Below are positions 1 to 12,726 of a stretch of DNA of 64,000 bases, piece after piece. How positions within the stretch are numbered: position 1 is the stretch's first letter; every line of letters starts with the position of its first letter. The notes under the pieces are model-generated. The model had not been told where the DNA came from. It saw only the letters and a list, made by a program, of their open reading frames with translations, and made no database searches. Made by a program: the position numbers and the translations under genes. Source of the stretch: Arbacia lixula (Eukaryota; Echinodermata; Echinoidea; Arbacioida; Arbaciidae). The stretch is taken from assembly GCA_963669155.1 (NCBI GenBank), contig OZ022590.1, forward strand, positions 3,199,899-3,263,898. Reading direction: 5' to 3'.

Positions 1-81
1 GGAAGTACATACTGTACATGTGAGAAAAATGTGTTGGTTGCACAGAGCTGCTTTCAAATATAAGATGTTACGATTAAGTGT

Positions 82-83
82 AT

Positions 84-117
<34 letters not shown>

Positions 118-235
118 CAGAGAGACAGAGAGAGATGGACAGAGAGAGAGAGATATACAGATAGAGGCACAAAGAGAGACAGAGAGAGAGACAGAGAGAA
201 AGAGACAGAGACAAGGAAAGGGAGACACAGAGAGG

Positions 236-279
<44 letters not shown>

Positions 280-296
280 GAAAGAGACATGGAAAG

Positions 297-342
<46 letters not shown>

Positions 343-361
343 GGGGGGGGGGGGGGTGGGG
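82..361. repeat. (GA)n microsatellite with G-run
   Basis: Long GA-rich simple sequence with AC and AA interruptions, ending in a run of G broken by one T. Open frames through it on both strands encode only Arg-Glu or Ser-Leu repeats and are not genes. Confidence 0.95.
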
Positions 362-1159
362 AAGAAAGTGACAGAGACAGATTGACAGATATATGCAAAT
401 TTATCTGTCTTTTCGCAAGTTCATATTACATGTTCATCTAAGAATTTGTGAGTGTGTGTGTGTGGGGGGGTTGGGGGAGTGGGATTAAACGGCTGGGCTT
501 CAGGAAAAGATGCAAAGAGATTATTTTATCCAAGTATTCGTCAGAGTTCTGTGTCGAGTTGGCGGAGGAAAATGCATAGAAATATGGACACAACATAAAC
601 AGTACCTCCGCTATGGAAGGAAGGATGTTGTTTGACATTTGTGCTCCAAGAAGAATGTGGGGAAAAGGTAACAATTCTAGGACAGAGAGAGGGAAAGTGC
701 CTGATTACATTCAGTGACAATAAGGAAGTGATTCATTATTGATAGGAAAGAATGTCTGTTGAGTGACACAAGTATATGGTAGGCGTAGGATGGGGGACAG
801 AGAGGAAGAGAAAAATTGATGAGAATGGATGTTTTGAATGATTTCCCTCCCACCTAATAGATTCCGCATCACCACAACACTACATCTCATTTCCCAAGAT
901 ATTGATTAATTGCAAACGTGAAACCTACAGTGCATATGCTTCCTAAAAAGACAAACTGTTTTGATTTGGTGTGAATTTGTTGAAGATCATGTGAACCTAA
1001 AATTAATTTACATATAACTGGTATTTGGTAAGATTTGCTGCCCAGATTTCCGTGTGTAGGTTTTCTTCCTACTCTATACCGGTACTCCTGCTAGGGATAC
1101 TGTGAAGTACTACTTGTAGTTCTAGTGCTACTACTACTTTTGCTACTCCTACCTATCAC
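362..1159. other. Intergenic, no gene seen
   Basis: A short GT run near 450-466 and otherwise unremarkable AT-rich sequence. No exon-like segment with bounded splice sites and no recognisable protein similarity in any frame. Confidence 0.6.
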
Positions 1160-1165
1160 TGCTGT

Positions 1166-1261
<96 letters not shown>

Positions 1262-1335
1262 TTTTACTACTACTGCTACTACTACTACTACTACTTTTAC
1301 TACTACTACTACTACTACTACTGCTACTGCTACTG

Positions 1336-1387
<52 letters not shown>

Positions 1388-1407
1388 TTCTACTACCACT
1401 ACCACTT
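1160..1407. repeat. (ACT)n trinucleotide microsatellite
   Basis: About 245 bp of ACT/CTA triplets with a few TTC, GCT and TTT variants. It translates as poly-Thr on the plus strand and poly-Val or poly-Ser on the minus strand, so open frames across it are compositional artefacts. Confidence 0.97.
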
Positions 1408-1744
1408 CCGTGCTTCCTGTGTATGATACTGAGAGTAATCGGAATATAAATCAGTCTCTGATATCCTCCAATTTGAAAGGCAATCAATCATTTTGACAGG
1501 AAGATTGAACATCTGGGCTAAAAGATAGCTAAAGTACAATAGGACAGAGATAAGGGTTGCCCAAGCTCTTCCAATGTATTCACGCTTCATATGGGCATGG
1601 TCATTTATTAATCCTTAACGTGCCATGTGTATATATTTTTACCATTAATACATACTAGTCCTATAGAGCAGCATTTTGTCTGGCAAACTAAGGGTTAATG
1701 CACTGTCATAGTAGACCAGTTCACTCCAAAAACGGTCTCGGTTA

Positions 1745-2030
1745 CAAAACTTGTAACTTACAATGTTTATAATGTAATACACCCCAATTTGATTGACACT
1801 CGACTGATTTTTCTACTAATCCCCCCTACAGTACTTGTAACTTACAATGTTTATGTAATATGCCCCAATTTGATTGACACTCATCAAACTGAATATTGAT
1901 TTTTCTACAACCCCCCCCCCTTCCTGCAGTACTTGTAACTTACAATGTTTATGTAATATGCCCCAATTAGATTTACACTCATCAAAACTGAATGTTAAAA
2001 TTTCTACAATCCCCCCCCACCCCCACTTGA
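1745..2030. repeat. Three-copy tandem repeat, ~84-98 bp unit
   Basis: The block starting ACTTGTAACTTACAATG recurs at 1749, 1833 and 1931. Each copy continues into CCCCAATT(T/A)GAT and ends in a C-rich tract of variable length, so copies differ mainly in the C-run and a small deletion in copy 1. Confidence 0.9.
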
Positions 2031-5000
2031 AGAAGCAAAATAAATCATATATACATGTAAATTAAAGTCAGGCTTGAATTCTGTTATGAAGGCGGTTTTT
2101 GTTGTTGTTGTTGATGATTCCTTTGCCATGAGATATAAGGGGAGCTTGTCCACTCACTACGGCACTCTGACCCTTCCAGGAGTCCAGGGGAAGGACGTTA
2201 GGGGTCAAATAAGGTGAGGTCAGAGGTCAGGCCATCTAGGGTCCAGAGTTACCATACATGTACCTTGCAGGCTTGGACCCTCTGTGAACTCAGTTTGCGA
2301 ATGACACAAAGTCACAGAGGGATTGAACTTAAAGACCGGGTAGGCCAATCGCAAAAATCATGAAAATCAGCTAGAACCAGCAGTATACAGTACCCTAATT
2401 ATACCCTAAAATTCTGCTTTAATTTGCATGGAATTTCTAGTTCTATAATTAGGAGGGGAGTTTTTGCAGTGTTGTCTTCCATTTTCCTTGTTTTTTCTCC
2501 AAAAAAAAAGCAAAAGAATTTCGATGTGCATAAAAGGATACCCAGGCTATAAAGTACAAATAGTTCAAAACCCCTTTCAACAAAAAAGAGCAAAACAAAA
2601 CAAAAAAGTACACCTTGCGTAAGTCACCGTTTTACATGTATAAGGTTAATTTGGACAATTACAAAACAAACGCATTGGGAGCTCTTTTTGTATTTTCACA
2701 TCATATCTGAAAATAGCTGCTGTGTGAGTGAGTAAAAATACTGCTGTGATACTTCCCCATCTTATCCTCGCCCACTCGATACGCTGTCACAAATCTGCTA
2801 ATTCCATAGTGAAAAATGGAGCAAAATTCATCAGAATTATGAAGATACTTGCCTGTAATGTGATTTATTTTGTAACATCGTCATCAGTTCTTTTACTTTG
2901 GATGGACTTGGGTGAGATTCTGCGTCTCATAGTTCACCTACTTATGTTAATTATGAAATTTTGTGGTTGGCATTTGCTTGGAAGTGTTTTCTGTTTGTCC
3001 AATTTATTCAAACATGATTGTAAAGTAGTGAAATTTAAAAGTTGTTCTGACTCCTTTTTAAAACGTCAAATCCATTTGCATTAAACCTCTCAATACCAAA
3101 CACTGATCGCCTCATATAATCAATGACAACTCCGTTTCTTGCCTATGGGACTGAGTGGGTTAACTTGAAATGCTGGTCCGCCTCTTCACACTCTCTAACT
3201 ATCTGAGCAGAGTTAATTCTGGCAAAGTACTATTATGTCCATGAGAGTCTTCTGCCCAGCTTGTATAAGACACAGTATACATGTACAGCATGACATTCGT
3301 AGCATATTTATCTATCTTAGCTTGTCTGAAGCGTTGGTTGGTCACTAATCACTGTCATCCGGTCACTCTTCATTAAGCTAGAGTGCAGTTCGAGGCCAGT
3401 TTAGCCTCAATTCTAGGCCCATGTTTTATTTTTTCTGTAGCATTACTTTCAAACATTTGATCTCAATACGCTCTGCTACCACGTATGATGATAAAGAGAA
3501 AGAGAAAGAGAGACAGAGTTTGAAGAAAAAAATCTACATATCCAGACTTAAAATGTGCCCATGGTTACTGTTCAGTACCTAGTGTAATTAAATATTTCAA
3601 AGCCTGGAACCTAGACTAATGCCAATTAGGATCTGACCCCCAGTTGCAGTCAATTGGGTTATTCTGTTGCTGATCAATTGACCAATCGATTGCACAGACT
3701 TCCTGGATGGATAAAACAAGATATTAATAAGCCACATTCTTTATTCTACCACAGACAGTTGAGTACATGATATAGGGTCAGCTATCTATAAGGCTGTTTT
3801 CTTCCTGGCTTAAATTTCTCCCTATTGCATATAGCCGATATCAAGCCATATCACACCGCGATACCGTCATCTGATCGATTGCTTTTGGGATGTACACTTC
3901 CGGTTTTGTGGCGCGCCATATTCTGGTATGGTATAAGAACATTCAAAATGTACAGAACTCGTCATTTGAACCTCGTAAAACTCATAATTCTAATTCTTAC
4001 ACAAGTGAACGTGGATCGACCTGATGAATATTATCCATAATTTCGCCATTTGGCATCATCGGCCCAGCATTGGGCCGCTTCACATAAGAATCCCATTTAA
4101 TTAATTGAATAGTTACAGATTGGAAAATAACTTTATTATTCACAAGATAATAACTAGATTTTGACATGATATGTAGTATGACTTCAGAGTTCAATGTGCA
4201 GAAAGCAGAAAGAAAGCGCACGCTCATAACTGAAAGTTTACGTCCCAATAATTAAAGGTAATAAAACTAGAGCGCCACCAGGGAGCAGATTCAGAGAGCT
4301 ATATACAATGGGGAGAATTGATGTATGTGCCTGTAGGCCATGGAAGTGTTTCTTTCATATGAAACAGCAATTGTTCTCTAGAACAAAGGCACAATTGTGT
4401 TCAACACTTCATGTGCCCAGTTTCCAACTTAAGCTTATCAAGCCATATCATTCAGATTTATTTAAACCTTTATGTTCATCACAACACATCTTAGAAATGG
4501 CAAAATCATGACTGATAATGTGCGAATGGCCTGCCGAAAGTGCATACTGGAGGATCAAGTTAGCTCCTCCTAGCGTTTGTCTTGACTTAGGATATAAGTA
4601 CTTAATTGGCCAGTGAAGCAAGCCAACATGTGTGCCAGTTGGCTGAAAAAGCACATACCCTTGAGGTTTAAGCATCTTAGAATTGGTGTTCTATAATGTT
4701 GTCCTGCTATTGTATTTTTTTTTTACTTAAATGTGTTATTCATGACCGACTTTACTCTATTGATTGGCTGCTATGCTAAAAAGTACAATAAACATCCTTG
4801 ATCAAATATTTCATCTTAAGTGGGGTAAACAATGATTCATTTTGTGTTTTAAGGAAAACAAAGCCTGGTTATCTCTAGTCTACAGCCCCAGACTCTGTTG
4901 TGACACTATCTCAAAGTTTGTGTCTGGTAGCAAGACTACAGCATAACTGGCTGGCTGTCTCATGCAATGTCAGAAGGCATGTACAAGAGCTAGACTCATT

Positions 5001-6057
5001 TCAGACGCACTCATTGACTGAGAAGAGTTTGTGTGTGGCCAACTAGGCTAACACCCCAACAAACAAGAAAATGAAGGGACCACCACAAAGGAACCACAAG
5101 TTCCCCTACACCCTGTTTTGGTCTTGCAATCAGCTTGTGTACCCCTGTGATTATTAGGACAGGTATTTATTTGCCTAAGAGCTGGTGGGACATTGCTGTA
5201 AAAGGACGCTTTGAACAACAGACACACACACACATAAGCTGGAATGTGCACTTTCATTTTGGCTTGGTCCCATACAGTCTCTGTCTGTACAACTCTACAT
5301 ACCAAATCTAATGACAAGTTTTTCTTTTTATATTACAAAAAGCAGTCAAGCATTCTGAGCTTTGCTTTTTGCAAACATGTATTATCTTAGAGGTTAAATC
5401 CCATTGCAAGTTGATTTATGACTTTGAATGCAGAAAGATAAAAGAAGTGGATTGGCAGCTTAAAGTTTTAATCAAATTTAAGAACCTTATCATTAGTAAT
5501 AGATCTAAACTTGGTCATACAGGTTACAAGTTATACTGTTATTATGTCTGCCTATTATTTGTTGGACAGAGTTGTTTCACAACAACATCTAGATTTGTTT
5601 CTTTCTCAGTCATATGTGCTTCTGGTCTCATACACTAGTACACCAGATATGAAGAGAACATGACTGCCAATGAAATCTGAAGTGGCTGTGCTGTGCATCA
5701 TGGGACGTCTTCTCCTTCGATGTGGTATGGAGAGTAAGAAATCGGCTTGCGAGGGGAATGGTTGTGCGTTCCTTTAAGAACATAGCCTGCTCCCTTTGTG
5801 TCATGTTTTGTTGAACAGAGATTGCAAGATAACAAACTGTTCAGCTGCTCCACACACCACAGCTCTTTGCTCAAAGAACAAAGGAGAGCCAGGGCTTGAT
5901 TGTACTCCAGAATCTGTGTGTACAATGTTCACTGGGGTGGTGTAGTCTTGCTGCATATGCCTCCATTCACAAATATAAATCTCATGGCAAGCTTATGTAA
6001 ACTCTTCTTTCTTCAAGCTTAGTAGTGTGACAGTGATTCACACAAGTGGTAGAGACA
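2031..6057. other. Intergenic, no gene seen
   Basis: AT-rich non-coding sequence. A direct repeat AGGTCA-G-AGGTCA lies at 2217-2229. Open frames here are all under about 120 codons, lack flanking splice consensus and resemble no family I recognise. An AATAAA near 4785 is isolated. Confidence 0.55.
2217..2229 (+). promoter_or_regulatory. DR1-type nuclear receptor motif
   Basis: Two perfect AGGTCA half-sites in direct orientation separated by one G. DR1 spacing is the classical RXR/HNF4/PPAR-class arrangement. Nothing nearby shows that it is used. Confidence 0.3.
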
Positions 6058-6166
6058 GGGGCCATATTCATGAAACCTTTGTAGCCTAGTTAGTAACTAA
6101 AATGCATGTAGCTGGATGCACTTTGGCAACTCACGAGGCCTAGTAAGGTTTCATGAATGTCGCCCC
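6058..6166. repeat. Small foldback MITE-like element
   Basis: The left end GGGGCCATATTCATGAAACC is mirrored by GGTTTCATGAATGTCGCCCC at the right end, giving about 20-bp imperfect terminal inverted repeats around a 70-bp core. A diverged relative lies at 26,256-26,365. Confidence 0.75.
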
Positions 6167-8773
6167 AGAACCATGTTATGAATCTTTGTGTAGTTAAACA
6201 TGTGCAACCAAACCTGTCTGTAAGACCAGCCCGATGGGAACAGATTAAATGGTCCCTATAGACAGGGTTATGACATGTAAACTGCCAAGAAAGAATTTAA
6301 GTGGAGTGTTATATACAGACAGATGGTCTTTGTAGACAGTTGTTTGTAGACATTTTTACTGTTTGTATTTTTGAGATACGATTTTGTCGCAATTACTGAC
6401 ATATTCAGAATGCAGGTGGGACATATTATGCAATATATCCTCCAGTCCTATGTCTCTAGACTCTACAGTGCAAGAGTTTATAAAGGCACCATTACAAGTA
6501 TCATTTAAAGAATCGAAAGCCATATTTTGATAAGATTAGTCTTAGTTTTTAGAGATTGTGAACAACCCAGTACAGACCTGATACACCATTACATTGACAT
6601 TGATACTTTTATGATTAATGAAACTTTTTGAAAAAAAAATAAACAATTGTCACAAGATAAGCAGTTCCAGTGTGGGCAATGGGATAGATGTCCCAACCAA
6701 GTGGAATTCCTGATTATGACAACCACAGAAAAACATGGGAACTCATATAGGACAGCCCCAAATGCAAAAGAAAAAAAAAACCCTGGTAAATAAAAAATTA
6801 GCCCTTCTGATTTGTTATTAATTTTTTTAATTATACAATAACATGCAAAGTAGTTTAGTGTGTTGTTTCATGACACCAGGCTTGCAAATTACACCCCCAA
6901 TTAATTATTGATTCCCCCTGCCCCCAAGTTAATGTTTAGATAAAGTTTGTCACCATTTCAAATGGAAGTAGAAAACCCATGATCATGATCCAAGTAATTA
7001 AGCATCCATGTAATGATAAAAAAAAGAAGTCATAACATCATCCACCTTAAAAAAGCCTGTGTAGTTCTAGGGAGGACAAAAGTTGGATTAAAAGTAGTTA
7101 GTTTCTTTTGAAAGTAAACCCCAAAAGGATTTAAGGGATTAAGAGCTTAAACATGTACATTGGCTTGGTATGTGCAGTGGCTGAGTCTTGTAATTGTATC
7201 ACTGAGGTTAGCACAAAGGGTCTGAATTGGAAGCCTAGAACAAGCCAGACTGAATTCCATTCTATTGTGTGTGGTTTGAGTAACTTTTGTGGGGTGAAGG
7301 AAAACTGACCCATCTACACACACTGGAACAAGAGGCTTTATCAAACCACAGACCACAGGATGGTATACAATCAATAGGACAGGCCCACAAACAGGGGTGT
7401 ACTTCTACACCCCTTGTAAGCTACCACATGTGGATAGGGGGGTACCCATGCACCCATGCCAGTGTGTTGTAGTGTGCATGTTGCTTTGGAGCAGTCCAGA
7501 CCCCCAGAGGGTGAAGTTGGCGCACCCTCCATACCCAAGTCTGTGGAAATATACCAGGATTATTGTACACCTAATAGTCTGTCATAAAGTCAACATCAGG
7601 ACAACACAGCACCACTGGAAAGAAACCTTTGGAATTAATGTGGGGCATATTATCTCTTCACTTCAGCTATCTCCTTATAGTGAGTATTATGCCCTATTTT
7701 GATGTGTGTGCAAGCATGTGTGCAATGATGTATGGCATTTCTGATGTTTATAAACATCACCGTGTCAACCAGCGTTGATAGATAGCTCATTACTTGCAGA
7801 ATGATATGGAATTGAAATGTTCATTGAACTCCATACCTTTTCACCAAGTTCTTTTATAGACGACCAATCTTTTGCGCCATCTAAGCACATGTAATAAAGA
7901 ACATTTGGAGAATATACTGTGAGGATGATTTGTATGGAATGTAGGTTTGTCTCTTCATATGGTCAGAATAGTTCTGAAGCTATGAGTATGTTTTGATTGT
8001 TTATGGTATACGACCTGGTCAAGTAGCAAACACATTAGGCAGTTAACCCACCAAAGCTCAATGACATGTATGGACATTGAATTGAACTTGGCTGTTTTCG
8101 TAGTGTAAACACAACTGTCTAGTACTACCTTCATCTAGGGATTCATTTTCAGTGGGTGGAAGAAACCCTGGATGTAATAGTTGTTGTGATTTGGACAAAC
8201 CTCTGACAAGCTTCGGGGGTTACCCGTAGCAATATATTTCATAGAAGAACAGAGGGTGTTACATTGATGTTATTTTTCTCTTCCCTGAAACCTTGTTTGT
8301 TGGAGAATGTTTTATCTATGTTTTCCACCCACCCGTACCTTGAGAATACCATAGAACAACATTTGAACCTGACGTTTGGTTTGTGGTAAATAGGCCAGTC
8401 TGCCCTACTTCTCTCCTCCTTCCCGCCTCCCGTCTCATCTCATCTCCGACTCCTCATCACAGCAAACCGTGACCCTGGAGTTAAATACCAATTTTTTTAA
8501 GATAGGAAATTTATTTTTCCTCTACCAGTGCCATAGATTCTCCCTGTTTCAAGACTGGGAAACAATGCGGACGAATGTAGGGATGTGTTCCCACTGCCAA
8601 CATTTTCTCTAATGACAATCCAACCCTTGAGATAGACCACTGTCTTTAATGACCACCTGCATGAAAAGACCACTCTAATTGGCTCTACACTGTGACTTGG
8701 ACTGTGCACTATGCATATAGTCTATGAATACTCTCTCCCTCCATATCTCTCTGTATGTTATAGTCCTATGATG
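6167..8773. other. Intergenic, no gene seen
   Basis: AT-rich sequence with poly-A and poly-T tracts. The GC-richer part around 7,400-7,560 holds an open frame of about 100 codons without splice sites or recognisable similarity, so it is not called. Confidence 0.5.
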
Positions 8774-8887
8774 CTCTCTATCTATCTCTGTCTCTCTCTC
8801 TCTCTCGCTCTTTCTTTCTTCATTTCTTGCCCGCTCTCTCTCCCTCTTTCTCTCTCCATCTCTCTCTCTCTCTCTCTCCCTCTCTCT

Positions 8888-8951
<64 letters not shown>

Positions 8952-8963
8952 TTCTCTCTCTCT
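8774..8963. repeat. (CT)n microsatellite
   Basis: About 190 bp of CT dinucleotides with TTTC and CCAT interruptions. Overlapping open frames on both strands are Ser-Leu or Arg-Glu artefacts. Confidence 0.95.
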
Positions 8964-10360
8964 ACACCCATTGCATACCAGACAAACTGGTTCTCTATGG
9001 GCTTTTGTGTGCATGTGTTACAGAAACAATAAACACACGACCCATAAGAATTACACTACGTTCACGCAGAAATGGTAAGACTGGATACCACACGGCAAAT
9101 CAGGATGTTACCAAGGAAAGAGAGAATTGCTAGCTATCATTTTTTATTGCAGAAGGAAATAATTGAGTTTTATGATTTTCTGCTGCAGTAAAATGATAAA
9201 TACACCCAGACAATGATGCGGTTTCCTTTTGTTGCATGAACTGGGAATAGCGTATACATTTGATTGCTTACTGAACATGTATGGAAATTTCCCCATGTGC
9301 CAATTGTGTGGGTACCTTCGAATGGAGCGAGAGTGGAAAAGAAAGAGAGGGGGTAATGAATGGGAGAGAATTAGAGGAAAGGAGGGAGGGATGGATAGAG
9401 AGAAGGAAAAGGATGTGGAGAGGAAGAGATGGGGGAATGAATGAGAGAAAGAGACCATCAGACAGAGATGAACATCACATATGAAGAAGTAGAAAGAGAG
9501 GATGGCAGAGAGAGAGAGAGACAGAGAGAGAGAGTGAGAGTAACAAACGGAATGACAGAAAGGGATGATATTTGAAGGTTTGCATGGTGGTATGATCAAT
9601 CACGGAAGAGGTTTACGATACACCATGTGTAAAGTCCTGGAAGGACGGAGATGAGAAAAAATGGATAGAATTGGAGGTGAATTGGAAAGGGGAGAAAGTG
9701 GAGATTTGAAAGTAGAGTATTCTTTCGAAATGAATGTAGTCCTTAAAAGGACTGTAAACCAGAAGGAGTGAAGAGGTAATGAGTAGAGAAGTAGACTTGA
9801 CATTTCAGGCAGATTGACTGTCCGTCTTCAGGAAGAGAAAGAGTGGATAAAAGAGAGAGGTTTGCAAACCGCACCCCTTGTATGGCTTAGCGGAACATGT
9901 CACCAGCGCATGTTTGCTTTCGCTATGGGGTTGTGAAGAGAGTCCAGCTGTCCAAAACACCGCAATATCACAGCTTTTTTTTGGTGTATATGAACAGTGT
10001 TTTTAGAGGTTCACTGGAAACTTTGTTACCGACGTGCTTCTGTAATAAAAGTGGTAACTGATAATTGATATCATGATTACGGTACATGAACTGGTACATA
10101 AACGGGGCTATAAAGACCAACATGTGTTTGGAGAGAAGAGGATGCAAGAGAGATCAGTTTACACAGTGACCAACATCATGTATGCTAACCGAAATTAAGA
10201 GGAAGGATAAGAGAGATCAACAGACACAAGGAGTGAATGAGGTGGGGGAGAGAGAGAAAGAGAGAGAGAACGAGAGACAGACATAGAGATAAAAGCAATA
10301 GAGGGATTTAAAGAGAGGAGAGGAGAAAGAGAATCACCAGACAAGCAATCATTAAGAGAG

Positions 10361-10363
<3 letters not shown>
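8964..10363. other. Intergenic, purine-rich, no gene seen
   Basis: GA-rich degenerate sequence at 9,320-9,560 and 10,190-10,330 with intervening unique AT-rich DNA. No exon-like region recognised. Confidence 0.5.

Positions 10364-10431
<68 letters not shown>
10364..10431. repeat. (GA)n microsatellite
   Basis: Uninterrupted GA dinucleotide run of about 66 bp inside a longer purine-rich stretch. Confidence 0.95.
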
Positions 10432-10433
<2 letters not shown>

Positions 10434-11823
10434 ATGATTGGTGATATGACCTTGTGTTTTTTTGTAGAACTGTGTCTCCTTCAGAGCATACAAGGAGAAA
10501 GTAATTTGCGGGGAGAGATGATGTGAGGCACATGTGGCTGTCTGAACAATGAGCAGGGAGCACAAAGCGAATAGTTGATTATTCTGTAGGTTTCTTTTTG
10601 TCTCCGTTGGATGCATTTTCATTCTCTACTCCCACATTTCATTTTAAAGGTAAAGGTGAAATAATGGTAAAGACTGCGGAACCGTTATCAACAGAGTTCT
10701 GTTCTACCTTGACCATGTGTCTCATTCTTGCATAATTTCACGATACCCGAAATGAACCATCTCAAAATTATAAAATCATTGAAATTAGATTAAATCTGTA
10801 CCTGGTTATGACAGCAGAACAGTTTCTGCCACTGCTTCTCCTTACTTTTAAACCCTTGATATATGTTTAGCTATGTATGTCATGAAAACATATTAAAAGC
10901 ACAAAGGAATGGGGGGGGGGGGAGGGGGGGAGGGCGTAGTGAATAGTGTATCTGGCTCCAGAGGATCTGCAATCCTCCGACTTGAAGGAATAATAATGTT
11001 ATAGCCACCATCTACAAATTGTAATGTCTGGACTTGCAATCGCAGCAAGCTGAACAATTGTACACTGTAGGTAGTAGTGTCTGGTTTGACTGTCCATTTA
11101 TTCTACACATGTTCTCATTTTTCTGAGTCTACATTCATAGACTTTCAGGAGAAGTAGGATTTCTAGAGTGCTACTAATACTTTTCAATGAATGATGTTTA
11201 ATAAGGAGTTAGCCTGCTTTCCATGCTTTTCGACTTTTAAAAAAATCCAAACTGCCACAAGTATGAATTCGGATCGAATACTGGCAAGTATTTCTCGCAG
11301 TCTATGATCAATAAAACAAAGAGATTCCGGCTCCTACAGCCAAACCCGTTTACTGTTCACTAAATGTGATTTATAAATGCAAAACAGCCTGGTGCCAAGG
11401 CTAACCCTGGATATGAGATACATGTAAGTAACACGTCAGCACTACCACATTAACCTGCCTTCCTCAATATTATATGACCACACCCCTGTACTATACACTA
11501 AGCTGATTTTGTCCCTGGGTATTGTGCCTGGCTGCGTATGATAATGATGAGCCACAGAGTGCGGACAATGTACTATAGCTGATTAACATACATGCACCAT
11601 GTGCTAATGAAGTAACAGCTGCCCTGAGCATTATTAAGCTCACAGAGGATGGGTGGGGAAAGAGAAAAGGGGAGGGGAGGGGAGAGAGATAGGGTGTGGG
11701 GGTGAGAGATACATATATGGTAGAGAGGGGCAGAGAGAGAGTGATGAGGGAGAGAGAAAGATCAAGCAGTGGGGATGGGAAGAGAAATAGAGGGGGGTGG
11801 AGATATGGTAGAGATGTGAGATA

Positions 11824-11827
<4 letters not shown>
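10432..11827. other. Intergenic, no gene seen
   Basis: Includes a G-rich run at 10,911-10,933 and purine-rich sequence from 11,645. Otherwise unremarkable AT-rich DNA with no coding signal I can support. Confidence 0.5.
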
Positions 11828-11879
<52 letters not shown>

Positions 11880-11883
11880 AAGA

Positions 11884-11932
<49 letters not shown>
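11828..11932. repeat. Compound (GA)n-(GT)n microsatellite
   Basis: GA dinucleotides to about 11,882, then an abrupt switch to a pure GT run from 11,886 to 11,932. Confidence 0.95.
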
Positions 11933-11934
<2 letters not shown>

Positions 11935-12357
11935 AGAGGGAGAGAGACAGAGAATTTGATAAGGGAGAGAAATAGAGGGGAGGGGAGGGGGGGGGGGGAT
12001 TCTGGAGAAGGGAAAGGTTAAGCATTCATAAGGCACATATACATGAAGCCAATAACATAATACCTATATTTCAGTCTTAAAACAAACATTTGTGTCATTT
12101 TGTTACTCAAAACATACATGTAGTTATTGAAAACTTCAGACAGCATCTCATTTTAGTTTGCAGAGTGTGTTAAGGTAGGGGCATGGCTATATAAAGAGGG
12201 AGACTGTATTTCCAAGGTACCCTTATACCTTCATGGTATTTCAAGGTAGGGCTCGACTCTGCCCAACTCATAATAACTTAACGATTTCCTATAAATCTTT
12301 GGAAGGAACACCAATATTACTATTTTCAACACATTTTCAACACGCAGAACAATGGTT

Positions 12358-12726
12358 AAAGGGCGTATACTGTACAGGGAAGGCAAAAAAGCCTTCAAAA
12401 TTTAATTGTTAGCAATCTTCTTGCCAATGGTCTTAAATTCATGTATTGTCTATTTTAGAAGCTTGCTGAAAGTCATTTGCTTTCAAATGATCGACATTTG
12501 GAGTAATGAGTGATTGAATTACAAATCCTGAAAATGTTCGGGCCGAACATTTTGAGGATTTAATAATTAATCATTAATTACTCAATATGTGGATCATTTG
12601 AAAGCAAATAACTCTCAGCAAGCTTCTAAAATAGACAATACATGAATTTAAGACCATTGGCAAGAAGATTGCTAACAATTGCATTTTGAAGGCTTTTTTG
12701 CCTTCCCAGTACAGTATATGCCCTTT
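12358..12726. mobile_element. 369-bp near-perfect palindromic foldback element
   Basis: The two halves are inverted copies around a centre near 12,542 (GTTCGGGCCGAAC). Outer ends read AAAGGGCGTATACTGTAC and, inverted, AAAGGGCATATACTGTAC. Blocks such as GCAAGCTTCTAAAATAGAC and its complement pair along the arms with only scattered mismatches. The shape and sharp ends fit a non-autonomous foldback/MITE. There is no coding capacity, and it could form a cruciform. Confidence 0.85.

Noticed and set aside
54..441. Open frames of Arg-Glu or Ser-Leu repeats, here and at 8,675-9,133, 10,195-10,622, 11,491-12,036 and 15,163-15,555
   Set aside because: They are translations of GA/CT microsatellites and shift frame freely; no real protein signal.
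1091..1496. Poly-Val, poly-Thr and poly-Ser frames over the ACT array
   Set aside because: Trinucleotide repeat artefacts on both strands.
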